A stretch of 6,158 bases of DNA from positions 1-6,158 of the forward strand of contig USAI01000103.1 in the NCBI GenBank assembly GCA_900552675.1. The letters are read 5' to 3'. A model generated the notes under the pieces. The model was not told where the DNA came from. It saw only the letters and a list, made by a program, of their open reading frames with translations, and made no database searches. A program made the position numbers and the translations under genes. Positions 6,139 to 6,158 of the stretch are shown piece by piece. Origin of the DNA: an uncultured Prevotella sp. GTDB taxonomy: Bacteria; Bacteroidota; Bacteroidia; Bacteroidales; Bacteroidaceae. Each line of letters begins with the position of its first letter. Position 1 is the first letter of the stretch.

Positions 6139-6146
6139 TAACTTTG
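6139..6146 (+). promoter_or_regulatory. Putative -7 promoter box at the right edge
   Basis: TAACTTTG matches TAnnTTTG and is followed by CAAT. No well-placed -33 TTTG is visible; the nearest, at 6104-6107, has a 31-base spacer, which is too long. Its position suggests a promoter for a plus-strand gene starting beyond the window. Confidence 0.45.
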
Positions 6147-6158
6147 CAATATATAACC

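Larger units (their letters stand above)
5796..6158. other. 3' intergenic region with promoter-terminator pair
   Basis: No convincing gene is visible; the stretch is very AT-rich. Just after the stop codon is a weak stem (AGGCG 5795-5799 with CGCCT 5815-5819, no T tract). A bulged inverted repeat follows at 5839-5880, then a promoter at 5907-5938, a T-tract hairpin at 5983-6009, and a -7 box at 6139-6146. Between 6010 and 6138 nothing else is recognisable. Confidence 0.7.

Overview
The window looks like a chromosomal segment of a member of the Bacteroidota, most likely Prevotella or a close relative. The reasons are: (i) several Bacteroidota-type -7 boxes (TAnnTTTG) in front of genes or transcripts, three of them followed by CAAT; (ii) start codons without a clear Shine-Dalgarno sequence; (iii) coding regions of balanced base composition separated by long, very AT-rich spacers; and (iv) a large receiver plus PEP-synthase-type ATP-binding protein of a kind typical of this phylum. 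The genus is inferred from overall character, not from a marker gene.

Layout. Positions 1-748 hold no convincing gene: the stretch is AT-rich and contains several short inverted repeats, a run of imperfect direct repeats, and a block (about 357-660) that may be a dispersed intergenic repeat. A -7 box at 700-707 is followed by a 30-codon ORF (749-841) that may be a real small protein or leader, and then by a secreted type-B carboxylesterase (867-2489). The spacer 2490-2825 carries a long composite hairpin with a T tract, the likely end of the esterase transcript, and then a promoter for the second large gene. That gene (2826-5795) encodes a 989-residue cytoplasmic protein. It has a degenerate receiver domain, a second receiver domain with all key residues, a family-specific linker, and an ATP-binding domain like that of PEP synthase and pyruvate phosphate dikinase. 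It ends in an unusual C-terminal domain and has no PEP/pyruvate TIM barrel. The 3' spacer 5796-6158 contains a well-formed promoter only about 45 bases ahead of a T-tract hairpin, which could make an RNA of about 65 nt. A further -7 box near the right edge probably serves a gene beyond the window.

The two large genes are on the same strand but appear to be separate transcription units, with no evident pathway link. The esterase is an exported hydrolase of unknown ester substrate. The second protein looks like a signalling or phosphotransfer protein in which phosphorylation of a receiver domain could control an ATP-dependent step. That role is inference. The most unusual items are this fusion protein, the small ORF before the esterase, and the promoter-terminator pair at 5907-6009.
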